Shown here: positions 1-7,480 of the stretch, piece by piece
Numbering within the stretch: the stretch's first letter is position 1
Layout: each line of letters begins with the position of its first letter
NCBI RefSeq assembly: GCF_900086585.1
Contig: NZ_FLKM01000008.1
Location: 1,116,001 to 1,180,000 of the forward strand
DNA length: 64,000 nt
Direction of reading: 5' to 3'
DNA from: Emergencia timonensis
GTDB taxonomy: Bacteria; Bacillota; Clostridia; Peptostreptococcales; Anaerovoracaceae
Position numbers and translations under genes: made by a program
The notes under the pieces: model-generated
What the model was told of the DNA's origin: nothing
The model's database searches: none
Seen by the model: the letters and a program-made list of their open reading frames with translations, nothing else

Positions 1-431
1 GCGCTGAGATGCGTGGAGGAACAGCGAACTGCTATGTCGTCATTTCTGACGACGAAATCGGTGCGCCGGTTATGGAAGCCATGGAAGACATGATCGTCAT
101 GAACGACCCTTCCCTGCACAAATTCCTTCCAAAACTGAAAGAGGGCGGAACCCTGTTCATCAACAGCTCCATCGTAAAATCAAAGATCGATAGAGACGAC
201 ATCACAGTTGTAGAGGTGCCTGTAACGGAAATGGCTCTGGAGATGGGGAATCCAAAGGTGCTGAACATCATCATGCTCGGTGCATACATCGGATATACTG
301 AAGTCGTTTCTGAAGACGTCATCTTAGAGGGCATCAGAAACAAAATCGGTAAGAAAAAACCACAGCTGCTTCCACTGAACGAAGAGGCTTATGCAAAAGG
401 CCTTGCAATCGGAAAAGCTGCTAGAAAATAG
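1..431 (+). CDS. 2-oxoacid:ferredoxin oxidoreductase gamma subunit (5' truncated by window)
   Basis: Gamma subunit of a VorC/KorC/PorG-type 2-oxoacid:acceptor oxidoreductase. With the alpha and beta subunits such an enzyme turns a 2-oxo acid plus CoA into acyl-CoA and CO2 while reducing ferredoxin in the cytoplasm. The frame is open from base 3 and reads AEMRGGTANC, a conserved internal motif of this subunit, so the true start and roughly 40-50 residues lie upstream; the ATG at 9 is internal. The visible 142 residues cover most of the domain and end in the usual basic tail. A terminator follows directly, so this is probably the last gene of its operon. The oxo-acid substrate cannot be told from this subunit alone. 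Confidence 0.85.
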   Translation, partial: AEMRGGTANCYVVISDDEIGAPVMEAMEDMIVMNDPSLHKFLPKLKEGGTLFINSSIVKSKIDRDDITVVEVPVTEMALEMGNPKVLNIIMLGAYIGYTEVVSEDVILEGIRNKIGKKKPQLLPLNEEAYAKGLAIGKAARK

Positions 432-446
432 TATATACTGCTAACA

Positions 447-475
447 CGGACCGGTGCTTCTGCGCCGGTCTTTTG
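447..475 (+). terminator. Intrinsic terminator after the oxidoreductase gene
   Basis: A 9-bp stem (449-457 with 462-470, one G-T pair, loop TTCT) is followed by TTTT at 471-474. It lies 17 bases past the stop codon and separates this operon from the riboswitch-controlled gene downstream. Confidence 0.8.
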
Positions 476-568
476 TCGTTAAAAATGTATGATAACGCAA
501 AATTTGAATACGCAGTGAAAGTGGATGGCAGAGCAGACTGGAAAATTTTGAGAAGATAACGAATGTTC

Positions 569-597
569 TTGAATCGCTGGTAAAAACGTCGTATAAT
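569..597 (+). promoter_or_regulatory. Sigma-A promoter of riboswitch 1
   Basis: TTGAAT at 569-574, a 17-bp spacer and TATAAT at 592-597. The predicted transcription start near 604 is just upstream of the riboswitch aptamer, as expected for a leader that begins with the sensing domain. Confidence 0.7.
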
Positions 598-611
598 AAA
601 ACCAGAATTGA

Positions 612-692
612 AGATTGGGTAAACCTGTCGAAAGGCAGCGACACAAAGCTATAGGGCCTTCCCTTTTACGGATGGCAGCCAGTTGCACAGAT
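612..692 (+). ncRNA. Cyclic-di-GMP-I (GEMM-I) riboswitch 1
   Basis: The leader contains the GEMM-I core: AAACC...CGAAAGG (GNRA tetraloop stem), then GACACAAAGC, ATAGGGCCT, and GATGGCAGCC as the receptor side. These are the conserved blocks of the class that binds cyclic di-GMP. A near-identical copy lies at 7286-7362, and both precede a large secreted protein. A terminator hairpin at 739-775 lies between aptamer and start codon, which points to control by transcription termination. Whether the ligand turns the gene on or off cannot be read without folding the switching region. Confidence 0.93.
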
Positions 693-738
693 TATTTGAG
701 TTTGTTCATAGATGAATGAAGTCTGTTTTATTGCGCAA

Positions 739-777
739 AAAGAGCATGTGCCGTGGCCATGCTCTTTTAGTATTTTA
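739..777 (+). terminator. Riboswitch 1 expression-platform terminator
   Basis: AAAGAGCATG pairs with CATGCTCTTT around a short loop and is followed by a T-rich stretch ending TATTTT. It lies between the c-di-GMP aptamer and the ribosome-binding site (AAAGGAAC, about 780-787) of the surface-protein gene, so it is the likely off-state hairpin. Confidence 0.8.
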
Positions 778-791
778 AGAAAGGAACGATT

Positions 792-3700
792 ATGAAAAAA
801 TTACTATCAATCCTTCTCTGCATCGCAGTGGTCATGGGCTGCATGCCGATAATGGCCTTTGCTGCCGGAGATGACCAAGGAAATCCGGACGTTTTGACCT
901 TGAGGATGGGGACAGATACAGATCAAATGGTCACTTTGACTGCAGAAAACAGTCCATCATTTGGAAGTAGCCAGTTTTACAACTTATCTACTGTGAATAA
1001 GTGTAGTCTGGATCAGAAGCAATATGTATATTTACAGGCGGAGCGTAAAGAGGCTTATAAAGAAGATACGTCCGAAAAAATGTCCATCTCTTATCAGATA
1101 GGCGATCAGTATTATGAAATAGAGCCAACTGTCATTGACAATAATCAAGTTAAAATACCAACTCGTCAATTGAGACTGCATAATTATGATGATTATGATA
1201 TGTTCATTATAACCGTAAAATATTTAGATTTGTCATATTACTATAAGGGATATTTTAAAGATCTTTTCACCTCATCTTCTGATGGGTATGATAAATATGA
1301 CTTAGAAAAGTGTATCGGGTACTATACCGCAGACGGAAATGCACCTATCGGTATCTTTAAAGCTAGCAATGGAGAAGTGAAGGCAAGAATCTATGATGAG
1401 ATGGATCGGAATGGCAATCCGGTTGTTAACGGAGTATCCTCATTGATGATACAAGATAAGGATGGAAATAGAAAATCCGAGGTTTTGACTTTGGGATATT
1501 CAGTAAATGCCAAGTTCGAGGTCGATGGAGAGTCTTTAACCTCACTGGAGGATTATAATTATCGTAATAAACCCGGAGCTGATATGACGGGCACAATTCA
1601 CAAGGATACAGTCTATACCAAAGCCACTGCATCAGTCGTAAAAAATGATAGTACAAACAAGTCCTATCCATCTTTGGAGCAGGCTATGGCGGAAGCTGGC
1701 AGTGGAACCAAGCTTAAGCTTTTGGAAGATATGACGATTCATCAAAGCGTGAATGTCGGGACTGATATCACTTTGGATTTGAACGGGAAAACCATCACAA
1801 CAGCAGAGGATTTAGTGCGACCGTTTTATATGAGCGAACAGGGAACGCTGACGGTAAAAAATTCTAGCAATTCGGGCGGCATCATAGTCAACGTGAATCC
1901 AACAAATGCGCAGAAAGCGTTGAACTATGCGGTGGACTATACGACACTCAACTTTGTACCAGGTAACTATGGAAAGCTGGAAATCAGAAATAGGAATATC
2001 GATAAGCTTGCAGATAAGAATGGGTATTATATGCGCACTTTGCAGCATATTACCCTAACAGGTCAGCAGGGTGCGGTTTTAGAGAATTTTCTGGTCGGAC
2101 CGGGACATTATTCCAAAGGAGCAATGATAGTGGATTATATGACTGGAAATAATATTATAGTAGATAGTGACTATTTTGGATCCATCAATATTGACTATAT
2201 GACTATCCAAGGCTTATCTTTTAAGAGTGCAGAGACGGATCGCGGAATTTACTTTTCCTATTGGAGCAATACTGATGCTTCACATCCGTTCGGAACAGTG
2301 GATCATCTGAATATCAGCGACTGTAAATTCAACCTGGAAAGTAAAGAAAATACAGCACAGGCCATATATCTAGCATCGAGCGATAAAGGTACCTTTAAAA
2401 GAGTCTCTATAAATAATAATAAAATTGAGAAAGCTTATCAAGGCATCTATCTGGGCGGAGCCTGCGGCGGGCCAGCGGACATCGAAATCAAAGGAAACGT
2501 CATCAAAAACACGGTTCACAACGCCATCGCTCTGCAAGGTGAGGTCAGAGGAAAAGCAGTCATCACGGAGAACATTATTGATGGTGCAAAGGACAGAGCG
2601 TTCAGGTTTAACGATGTTTTTTCCTCTGCGGATATTAAAATCAACAACAACATCATTTTGAACTCAGGGGATGGTGAAGGGAAGTTAATCAAAGACCATT
2701 TCATTGAAGCCGGTGCCAAGATTGACCTGGAACACAATTATTGGCAGCTCACAGATGGTAAAACGCTGGACCAGGCAGTTGAGGGAAACTTGCAGACCCC
2801 GACCACTACTGGCATCATTTCCGGTACCTTCCCACAGAATGTCAGTCAGTACGTTGGCGAAGGCTATGAATGTGTCAGTGATGGAACCGGCAGATATGTG
2901 GTCAGGGAGATTTACAGACCGATCATCGTACCGCCCGCCAAGCCAGACGTAACCACGGACAGCACAACAGAAGGAACGACGACAAAGACAGAGGCACAGG
3001 CGACTACTAGTGGCAAAGAGACCACAGCGACAATCAGCGATCAGGCGGCAAAGAAGCTGGTGGAGCAAGCTGCTGCGAAGGATGCTGATGAAGTGGCCGT
3101 TGAAGTTCCCAAGGGGAATAAGCCAGTGATAAAGGTAGAACTTCCAGCTGAGACAATCAATGGAATTGTAGAAAAGACAGATGCTGCTTTGACGATTAAA
3201 ACAAGCAACGGGGATGTTTCCTTCGATAATAAAGCGTTAGAGGCTATTTCAAAAGGGGCAACAGGGGACAAAATAACCATTGTTGCCGAAGTTGTGGAAC
3301 AACCTAGCAATGCACAAAAGAAAATTGTAGGAGATGACGGCGTCCTGTTAGACTTAAAAGTGATTCACGCAAATGGTTTTGTAACTGCTTTTGGCGAGGG
3401 AAAAGTGACTATTGCCATTCCGATTCCAGACCGCCTCTTGAACAAGACTGTAAAAGTAGTGTACCTGGCAGATGACGGCGCTTATGTGACTCTTTCAGGC
3501 AGTGAAGTAGTAAAAGACGGCAAGCAGTATTATGTGTTCGAAACTGGACATTTTTCCAGCTATGCCCTAGTAGATGGGAAAACAGCCGATCGATATTTCG
3601 CTAAAATAAGATTAGGTGTTAAAAACACTAAAATCAACGCTTCGACCACTGCTAAAAAAGGATCAATTACAGTTAAATGGAAGAAGTCGGCAGGTTTTAA

Positions 3701-3920
3701 GGTGGATTATTACCAGGTATTCCGCTCAACAAAGAAGAACATTGGCTATGGAACAAAGGCTTTTTATACGACGAAAACGGGGACACAGAAGTCCTACAAA
3801 AACACGAAACAGTTGAAAAAGGGCACGCGCTATTATTACAAAGTAAGAGGCGTCAGGGTACTGGACGGACAGAAGGTCTATACCAAATGGTCCAACAAAG
3901 CAATTAGAATCGCAAAATAA
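792..3920 (+). CDS. Large secreted surface protein with beta-helix and fibronectin-like C-terminal domain
   Basis: 1042-residue exported protein, probably an adhesin or other cell-surface protein; its target is unknown. Residues 1-25 form a signal peptide (KK, hydrophobic core, AFAA). Residues about 460-660 contain Asn/Ile-rich repeats typical of right-handed parallel beta-helices (INNNKI, IEIKGNVI, ITENII). A Thr-rich linker lies around 705-740. The last ~100 residues are a fibronectin-III-like domain (TVKWKKSAGF, YYQVFRSTK, YYYKVRGVR) almost identical to the C-terminus of the protein at 7481-10459. No LPXTG sortase signal is visible, so that shared domain may anchor or display the proteins. 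Expression is under a c-di-GMP-I riboswitch. Confidence 0.85.
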   Translation: MKKLLSILLCIAVVMGCMPIMAFAAGDDQGNPDVLTLRMGTDTDQMVTLTAENSPSFGSSQFYNLSTVNKCSLDQKQYVYLQAERKEAYKEDTSEKMSISYQIGDQYYEIEPTVIDNNQVKIPTRQLRLHNYDDYDMFIITVKYLDLSYYYKGYFKDLFTSSSDGYDKYDLEKCIGYYTADGNAPIGIFKASNGEVKARIYDEMDRNGNPVVNGVSSLMIQDKDGNRKSEVLTLGYSVNAKFEVDGESLTSLEDYNYRNKPGADMTGTIHKDTVYTKATASVVKNDSTNKSYPSLEQAMAEAGSGTKLKLLEDMTIHQSVNVGTDITLDLNGKTITTAEDLVRPFYMSEQGTLTVKNSSNSGGIIVNVNPTNAQKALNYAVDYTTLNFVPGNYGKLEIRNRNIDKLADKNGYYMRTLQHITLTGQQGAVLENFLVGPGHYSKGAMIVDYMTGNNIIVDSDYFGSINIDYMTIQGLSFKSAETDRGIYFSYWSNTDASHPFGTVDHLNISDCKFNLESKENTAQAIYLASSDKGTFKRVSINNNKIEKAYQGIYLGGACGGPADIEIKGNVIKNTVHNAIALQGEVRGKAVITENIIDGAKDRAFRFNDVFSSADIKINNNIILNSGDGEGKLIKDHFIEAGAKIDLEHNYWQLTDGKTLDQAVEGNLQTPTTTGIISGTFPQNVSQYVGEGYECVSDGTGRYVVREIYRPIIVPPAKPDVTTDSTTEGTTTKTEAQATTSGKETTATISDQAAKKLVEQAAAKDADEVAVEVPKGNKPVIKVELPAETINGIVEKTDAALTIKTSNGDVSFDNKALEAISKGATGDKITIVAEVVEQPSNAQKKIVGDDGVLLDLKVIHANGFVTAFGEGKVTIAIPIPDRLLNKTVKVVYLADDGAYVTLSGSEVVKDGKQYYVFETGHFSSYALVDGKTADRYFAKIRLGVKNTKINASTTAKKGSITVKWKKSAGFKVDYYQVFRSTKKNIGYGTKAFYTTKTGTQKSYKNTKQLKKGTRYYYKVRGVRVLDGQKVYTKWSNKAIRIAK

Positions 3921-3930
3921 GTTGTTTTTC

Positions 3931-3986
3931 TTGACACAAACCTCCTACAGTTGTAGTATGTAATTAGATACTACAACTGTAGGAGG
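3931..3986 (+). promoter_or_regulatory. BlaI-type promoter/operator with perfect 19-bp inverted repeat
   Basis: TTGACA (3931-3936), 17-bp spacer and TAGTAT (3954-3959). Overlapping it is a perfect 19-bp inverted repeat (3941-3959 and 3968-3986, 8-bp centre), each arm containing the dyad CTACARYTGTAG. BlaI/MecI/CopY repressors bind TACA...TGTA dyads, so this is very probably the autoregulatory operator. The right arm also includes the AGGAGG ribosome-binding site. The predicted start near 3966 leaves the left arm out of the mRNA, so the repeat should act as DNA. Confidence 0.85.
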
Positions 3987-3993
3987 TGTTTTT

Positions 3994-4359
3994 ATGCGCA
4001 GATTATCTGAAGCAGAATTAGCTGTTTTAAATGTGCTTTGGAGCGGAAAAAGGTTTAACCTAGGTCAGGTGGTAGACCAACTGAAACCTGTTACTGGATG
4101 GAGCCGCAATACGGTTCATACGTACTTGACCAGAATGGAGAGCAAAGGCCTTGTGACCATAGATCGTAGCAAAGATCCTCACCAGTACAAGGCAGGCGTC
4201 AGCCATGAGGAATGTGCCAGAAAAGAACGCCGCAATCTATTGGAAAAGATATATGGAGGAGCGACAGGGGATCTGGTAACGGCTTTTTTAAAGGAGTCCA
4301 AGATAACGGAAGAGGAGCGGGGTGCACTGAAAAAGCTGCTCGATGAGATGGAGGTCTGA
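3994..4359 (+). CDS. BlaI/MecI/CopY family transcriptional repressor
   Basis: 121-residue winged-helix repressor of the BlaI family. The N-terminal half has the family pattern (LSEAELAVLNVLW, WSRNTVHTYLTRMESKGLV), and the C-terminal half is the helical dimerisation part. Members repress their own operon until the cognate M56 membrane protease is activated and they are cleaved. It lies directly behind a perfect palindromic operator and is cotranscribed with the M56 sensor gene that starts one base after its stop codon. No beta-lactamase gene is seen nearby, so the regulated function is probably the operon itself or distant genes. Confidence 0.92.
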   Translation: MRRLSEAELAVLNVLWSGKRFNLGQVVDQLKPVTGWSRNTVHTYLTRMESKGLVTIDRSKDPHQYKAGVSHEECARKERRNLLEKIYGGATGDLVTAFLKESKITEEERGALKKLLDEMEV

Positions 4360-4360
4360 G

Positions 4361-6328
4361 ATGACAAATATATGGGAGTTTTTGCTGCAGACAGCGGAGG
4401 TGACAATCACAGCCGCAATTCTTTTGATCGTCAAGTGGCTTTTTGCCGACAAGCTATCACCCAGATGGCAATATGCGGTCTGGATTTTGTTAGCGTGCAA
4501 AATTCTTCTGCCAGCTCACTTGACAGGGCGCTATCTGAGTGTGACGCTTGCAGCAGGGATAGAAGCGGCCAAGACAACTGTAGAATCCGGTCTCGCCTCG
4601 GCGTACACCCAGCAGTGGATTCCCATCGGTCAAAATACATCTGGCCTGCCTTTTGTAAGTAAAATGCCAGTGTCTGTCACGGACTGGCTCTTTGTCCTAT
4701 ACATTCTAGGGGTATTGATTTCTATATTGTACTATGGCCTGTCTTACGTGCGGCTGCGCAGGATCTTGCGGCGCGGCAAAAGGGCGGAGGAGGCACTGCT
4801 GAAAAAGGTAGAAGAGACTTGCGCGCGATATGTCCTTAGCGGCTGTGAAGTTGTCACAGCAGAGGGAATTCCTTCTGCGTTCATCTGTGGCTTTTTCAGA
4901 CCGCTTTTAGTAGTTCCGGCAGGGGAAGATATAGATGAAAAGATTTTGCTCCATGAGCTGATGCACAGGACCTATGCGGATGCTTTGCAGAATGCATTTT
5001 GGTGTATTCTTCGGGCTCTGCACTGGTGCAATCCGTTTCTGCAATATGTCTTTCATCGCATCGGAAATGATATGGAGAGTTTGTGCGATCAGAGGGTTTT
5101 GGAGGAACTGGAAGGGGAAGAGCGCCGAGCGTATGGCAAAATTTTGCTCTCCATGACCGATGAGAAATATGCAAGAGCTCCAGGTACGACATCTATCTCC
5201 AATGGCGGAAAAAACATCAAAAGGCGCATTGAAGCCATCGCCCGCTTTAAGAAATATCCCCGTGGGATGGCCTTGGTTTCGGTCTGTGCTTTGGTCGTGC
5301 TGGCTGCACCAATCTTTGCCGGAAGTGAGACGAGCGGCTACGGGACCGATTATCCGAATCTGTCTGATTATCGATCAAAGGTGATGATGGCGGAGGCGAG
5401 GATGAACGGATGCACGACGCCGGCAGGTGCGATTGACACTTGGGTCAAGGGGAAGGTGCTCAATCTGCCGAACTATCTGGCGGCTGTGACGCCCTGCCAC
5501 CAGCAGGGAGAATTACATAAACAGGTGGAGCAGGAGAAGGATTTTTCTTCTGCTATTTCTCATGGGCTGAAGGACGTTCCGTTTTCCGACTATGCGGTAT
5601 ATAACCTGCAGAAAGAAAATGAGCATCGTTATACGGCGCTGGCAGTGATCGCGGGGCAGGAGGGATATGAAACACGGCCCGTGCTGATCATCCCTCTGAC
5701 TTTACAGAAGGAGAAAGGCTGGACGGTGACACAGAGCGGAAAGATAAGCAAATACAAAGCTTCATTTATAGACATTTACTGGGGGCTTGAGAAACTGCCG
5801 GGGACGGTGGCATCGGAGGGCAAAGGGAAGACCGGAATCATCCGCATCAATGAACAGACCATCCGCATTGTCGATAATCAGATCCAAGATCAGGAGGATT
5901 TCTTTGCCGACATGATGGGAAATGGATTTTCTTTTGACATGCGCTCCAAGCGGTCTGCGAAATTTTCCGAGGAGAAGATGTTCATCTGGGGCGAGTATCA
6001 GGACTGCAGAAGCCAAGCAGAGCGAAGTAACGTCAAAGTGATTGGAATGATGACAGCGGCGCTTGATCACATGTCTGATGATGCTCCTGACGACATCATA
6101 GAAGAAGAGAATCTTCTCCAAGAAGTGAGCGGAAGCAGCAGTGCAGGCGCTGGATTTGATTTCCGATTTGTAAAGCAGCCATGGGACGGAAATTTTGACG
6201 GACTGAACTTCATTTTAGGGGAGTCGTCGGATTTTGATCTTGTCCGTTTCGAAGGCTTTGAAACCAGAATCTATCAAAATGGAGAACTGCTGGATACCTT
6301 GAAGATTAAGAGAGGGGCGAAACTATGA
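4361..6328 (+). CDS. BlaR1/MecR1-like M56 membrane protease with an unrecognised sensor domain
   Basis: 655-residue membrane metalloprotease that would cleave or inactivate the BlaI-type repressor. The N-terminal third has membrane segments and the zinc motif HELMH (residues 198-202), followed by the family element ESLCDQRVL. A further membrane segment ends near residue 325. I chose the ATG at 4361 because GGAGG (4350-4354) lies 6 bases upstream; an ATG at 4343 lacks this. Unlike classical BlaR1, the external ~330 residues show no penicillin-binding SxxK or KTG motif and match no family I can name, so the signal sensed is probably not a beta-lactam. It overlaps the next gene by 4 bases. Confidence 0.85.
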   Translation: MTNIWEFLLQTAEVTITAAILLIVKWLFADKLSPRWQYAVWILLACKILLPAHLTGRYLSVTLAAGIEAAKTTVESGLASAYTQQWIPIGQNTSGLPFVSKMPVSVTDWLFVLYILGVLISILYYGLSYVRLRRILRRGKRAEEALLKKVEETCARYVLSGCEVVTAEGIPSAFICGFFRPLLVVPAGEDIDEKILLHELMHRTYADALQNAFWCILRALHWCNPFLQYVFHRIGNDMESLCDQRVLEELEGEERRAYGKILLSMTDEKYARAPGTTSISNGGKNIKRRIEAIARFKKYPRGMALVSVCALVVLAAPIFAGSETSGYGTDYPNLSDYRSKVMMAEARMNGCTTPAGAIDTWVKGKVLNLPNYLAAVTPCHQQGELHKQVEQEKDFSSAISHGLKDVPFSDYAVYNLQKENEHRYTALAVIAGQEGYETRPVLIIPLTLQKEKGWTVTQSGKISKYKASFIDIYWGLEKLPGTVASEGKGKTGIIRINEQTIRIVDNQIQDQEDFFADMMGNGFSFDMRSKRSAKFSEEKMFIWGEYQDCRSQAERSNVKVIGMMTAALDHMSDDAPDDIIEEENLLQEVSGSSSAGAGFDFRFVKQPWDGNFDGLNFILGESSDFDLVRFEGFETRIYQNGELLDTLKIKRGAKL

Positions 6329-6894
6329 ATTACCAGGATGCCATCGGGAAAATCAGCTGGGGCTATCTTTTCATTTACATCAGTTTGAACCTTGGATCGG
6401 TAAACATCTTCCCTTCCTGGGCGGGTTTTCTGCTGATTTATCTGGCGCTGGGCGCAGTGGCGGCGATGGACCCGTCGGCAAAGCTGCTGAAACCCTTTGC
6501 GCTGCTTTTGCTGGCAGAAGATCTGGCGGAATGGGTGCTGAACATATTTTCTATGGCGCCGGATTTGTATTGGGTTGACGTGTTCATCAACGTGATCATC
6601 CTCTATTTTCACTTCCAGCTTCTGACGAATCTTTCGAACATCGCAGAAGGTCAGGGATCTCAACACGCCGGGAGGCTGAAAAAACTGCGCACCATACAAA
6701 CGATATTTATGACGGTGATCGCGTTGATACCGGTCAGCAAAAGAGCTGCGATCACTTTGGCGGAAAACGGTCTCGTCGTCTTTGGCATCGGACTGGTCAG
6801 CGTAATCGTAATGCTTGTCATTTGCGTAACGCTGTTCCAGTACAAAAGAGAACTGAGAGGGATGGAGGAGAAGCCTTCATTGGCAGGGGAATGA
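6325..6894 (+). CDS. Small integral membrane protein, third gene of the BlaI operon
   Basis: 189-residue protein with five or six hydrophobic segments (for example IFPSWAGFLLIYLALG and GLVVFGIGLVSVIVMLVIC) and a charged C-terminal tail. I do not recognise the family. Its ATGA overlap with the M56 sensor gene implies translational coupling, so it probably works with that sensor, for example as an accessory or immunity-type membrane protein. This role is inferred from position only. Confidence 0.7.
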   Translation: MNYQDAIGKISWGYLFIYISLNLGSVNIFPSWAGFLLIYLALGAVAAMDPSAKLLKPFALLLLAEDLAEWVLNIFSMAPDLYWVDVFINVIILYFHFQLLTNLSNIAEGQGSQHAGRLKKLRTIQTIFMTVIALIPVSKRAAITLAENGLVVFGIGLVSVIVMLVICVTLFQYKRELRGMEEKPSLAGE

Positions 6895-7235
6895 AGCGTC
6901 CTGCTGACTGTGCTTTTACCCCTATTGCTGCAAAAAATGCGAAAGCACCTAAAAAATTTGTCTTCTGCAAAGGGAGTCTCCTTGCGATAATGGCTGTACC
7001 CGTTGAAACTTCGTGGCATCCTTCGCTCAGGCCACCGTTACAGCCTCTCAACGACCAGGATATTTAAGCGCTTTTGCCCTTTTTTGATAAAATGACGGGT
7101 AAAACTGTACCGCGGGCAGCGTACCTGATTCCTCTGTTTACCTGGCTTCCCATCCGGGGGTTTGCGTCATACTGTTTCGCGTCAAGATATGAGCAGATGT
7201 TGATTAGAAGTGCGTAATAGGTTGAAAAACTGATG
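6895..7235. other. Intergenic stretch with no recognised gene
   Basis: About 340 bases between the sensor operon and the promoter of riboswitch 2. A weak 7-bp stem (GTGCTTT 6910-6916 with AAAGCAC 6942-6948) could end the upstream operon, but it has a 25-base loop and no T-run. No convincing coding region or known RNA was found. Confidence 0.5.
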
Positions 7236-7265
7236 TTGACAAAATACCTGGGGGAGAGGTATACT
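7236..7265 (+). promoter_or_regulatory. Sigma-A promoter of riboswitch 2
   Basis: TTGACA at 7236-7241, an 18-bp spacer and TATACT at 7260-7265. The start point would fall near 7272, just before the second c-di-GMP aptamer. Confidence 0.75.
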
Positions 7266-7285
7266 GTAGAAGAAAGAATTGAATA

Positions 7286-7362
7286 TTTGGTAAACCTGTC
7301 GAAAGGCAGTGACACAAAGCTATAGGGCCTTCCCTTTACGGATGGCAGCCAGTTGCACAAAT
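7286..7362 (+). ncRNA. Cyclic-di-GMP-I (GEMM-I) riboswitch 2
   Basis: It carries the same conserved blocks as the copy at 612-692 (AAACCTGTCGAAAGGCAG, GACACAAAGC, ATAGGGCC, GATGGCAGCC) and differs from it by only a few bases, including a one-base indel in the third stem. It lies between a strong promoter and an intrinsic terminator (7410-7446) ahead of a secreted leucine-rich-repeat protein. Two near-identical aptamers within 7 kb suggest duplication of a leader-plus-surface-protein unit. Confidence 0.93.
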
Positions 7363-7409
7363 TAGGTGGTTCTAGTTATTATGATTAGGGCTGTTTTTTG
7401 TATGGAAGG

Positions 7410-7446
7410 GAAGAGCTTTGTGAATCGGGTTCTTCTTTTTTGTTTT
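7410..7446 (+). terminator. Riboswitch 2 expression-platform terminator
   Basis: A 9-bp stem (7410-7418 with 7427-7435, three G-T pairs) is followed by TTTTTTGTTTT. It sits between the c-di-GMP aptamer and the start codon and is the likely regulated terminator. Confidence 0.75.
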
Positions 7447-7480
7447 GTATTAGTATATTTTGAATTTACTAAGTTAGGAG

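Noticed and set aside
792..3920. Sortase-anchored (LPXTG) surface protein
   Set aside because: The C-terminus has no LPXTG, hydrophobic segment or charged tail; it ends in the fibronectin-like domain.
3941..3986. mRNA hairpin hiding the BlaI ribosome-binding site
   Set aside because: The promoter places the transcription start near 3966, so the left arm is not transcribed; the repeat is better explained as a DNA operator.
6822..7067. Small plus-strand open frame after the BlaI operon
   Set aside because: It overlaps the end of the membrane protein gene in another frame and has no start signals or recognisable features.
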